Of a stretch of DNA of 64,000 nt, positions 63,801 to 64,000 are shown piece by piece. Both the position numbers and the translations under genes were made by a program. Below the pieces are notes generated by a model, which searched no databases, had not been told where the DNA came from, and was given only the letters and a program-made list of their open reading frames with translations. Source of the DNA: Alloprevotella sp. OH1205_COT-284. GTDB taxonomy: Bacteria; Bacteroidota; Bacteroidia; Bacteroidales; Bacteroidaceae. The stretch spans positions 26,567-90,566 of the forward strand of contig NZ_RQYI01000005.1 of assembly GCF_003859795.1 (NCBI RefSeq), read 5' to 3'. Position 1 is the first letter of the stretch; every line of letters starts with the position of its first letter.

Positions 63801-64000
63801 ATGGCTAACAAATCATTACTGTTCTTGTAGAAGATAAATTGAATGTCGCTGCAAATGCCGGTAAAGTCGTGCAAATCGCCCAACCAACGGGTAGACATCG
63901 AGTGAGTTTTCGCAATTTTTGTGAGCGTGTGGCGAAATCGACCACATTCAACCGTCAGGAAGTGGAAGCCGTATTGAACTACGCCACCGAGATTGCCAGA
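63801..64000 (+). pseudogene. HU-like DNA-binding protein, frameshifted and cut by window end
   Basis: From the ATG at 63801 the frame reads MANKSLLFL and then stops. One base further, from 63827, an open frame reads VEDKLNVAANAGKVVQIAQP, TGRHRVSFRNFCERVAKSTT and FNRQEVEAVLNYATEIAR to the window edge. This resembles the ~125-residue HU-like proteins of Bacteroidales. Adding one G after TTCTTG would join the two parts into one frame. Like the integrase, it carries a single-base disruption. The C-terminus is outside the window. Confidence 0.6.

Overview
The window looks like chromosomal DNA of a Bacteroidales bacterium, most plausibly Porphyromonas or a close relative. The evidence is a Mfa1/Mfa2-type fimbrial locus, two proteins with type IX secretion (T9SS) C-terminal sorting domains, an S46 dipeptidyl-peptidase, a C10 protease, OmpP1/FadL and OprP-type outer-membrane proteins, and many copies of the Bacteroidetes promoter (TTTG, 19-21 bp, TAnnTTTG). 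Genus and species cannot be fixed from the sequence alone.

Layout. 1-6.2 kb: a cut-off MATE exporter, a PhnP-like metallo-beta-lactamase-fold hydrolase, a porin, a ROK sugar kinase, a DJ-1/PfpI gene between short inverted repeats, then tRNA-Leu(GAG) and tRNA-Gly(GCC). 6.2-17.1 kb: a degenerate repeat (copy A), nadC, a C69 dipeptidase, a RelA-type (p)ppGpp synthetase with a shortened HD region, pyruvate phosphate dikinase, and OmpP1/FadL. 17.2-24.2 kb (minus strand): a complete glycine-cleavage operon, lplA-gcvT-gcvH-gcvPA-gcvPB-lpdA, with the P-protein split in two. 24.6-25.1 kb: the inverted second copy (B) of the 6.4 kb repeat. 25.3-29.9 kb: a small HsdR-N-type protein, then a PNGase F-like glycoamidase and a GH92 alpha-mannosidase, which together look like a host N-glycan harvesting pair. 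30.5-47.1 kb (minus strand): an AT-rich, twelve-gene surface locus. It runs DUF3575, DUF3868, Mfa1 pilin, Mfa2 anchor, three fimbrial lipoproteins, a T9SS-exported leucine-rich protein, two paralogous small secreted proteins, a 905-residue repeat protein and a glutathione-peroxidase-like protein that lacks the peroxidatic cysteine. 47.1-48.4 kb: gene-free and repeat-rich. 48.5-61.3 kb: topoisomerase III, a DUF349 protein, a secreted C10 protease followed by a 52-codon ORF, a DUF2027/Smr protein, a DPP7-like peptidase and an RsmF-type methyltransferase. 61.6-64 kb: tRNA-Arg(CCG), two identical tRNA-Phe genes, a frameshifted tyrosine integrase and a frameshifted, cut-off HU-like gene, which together look like the edge of a decaying integrated element.

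How the parts fit. The secreted peptidases (C10, DPP7, C69) feed amino-acid catabolism. Glycine cleavage supplies one-carbon units and NADH, with lipoate attached by the operon's own ligase. Pyruvate phosphate dikinase links pyruvate and PEP. The PNGase F/GH92 pair would strip and trim high-mannose N-glycans from glycoproteins.

The most novel part is the downstream half of the fimbrial locus (30.5-38.3 kb), whose proteins have no clear assigned role. Mfa1 and Mfa2 also end in nearly the same 12-residue tail although their codons differ, which suggests selection on that peptide.
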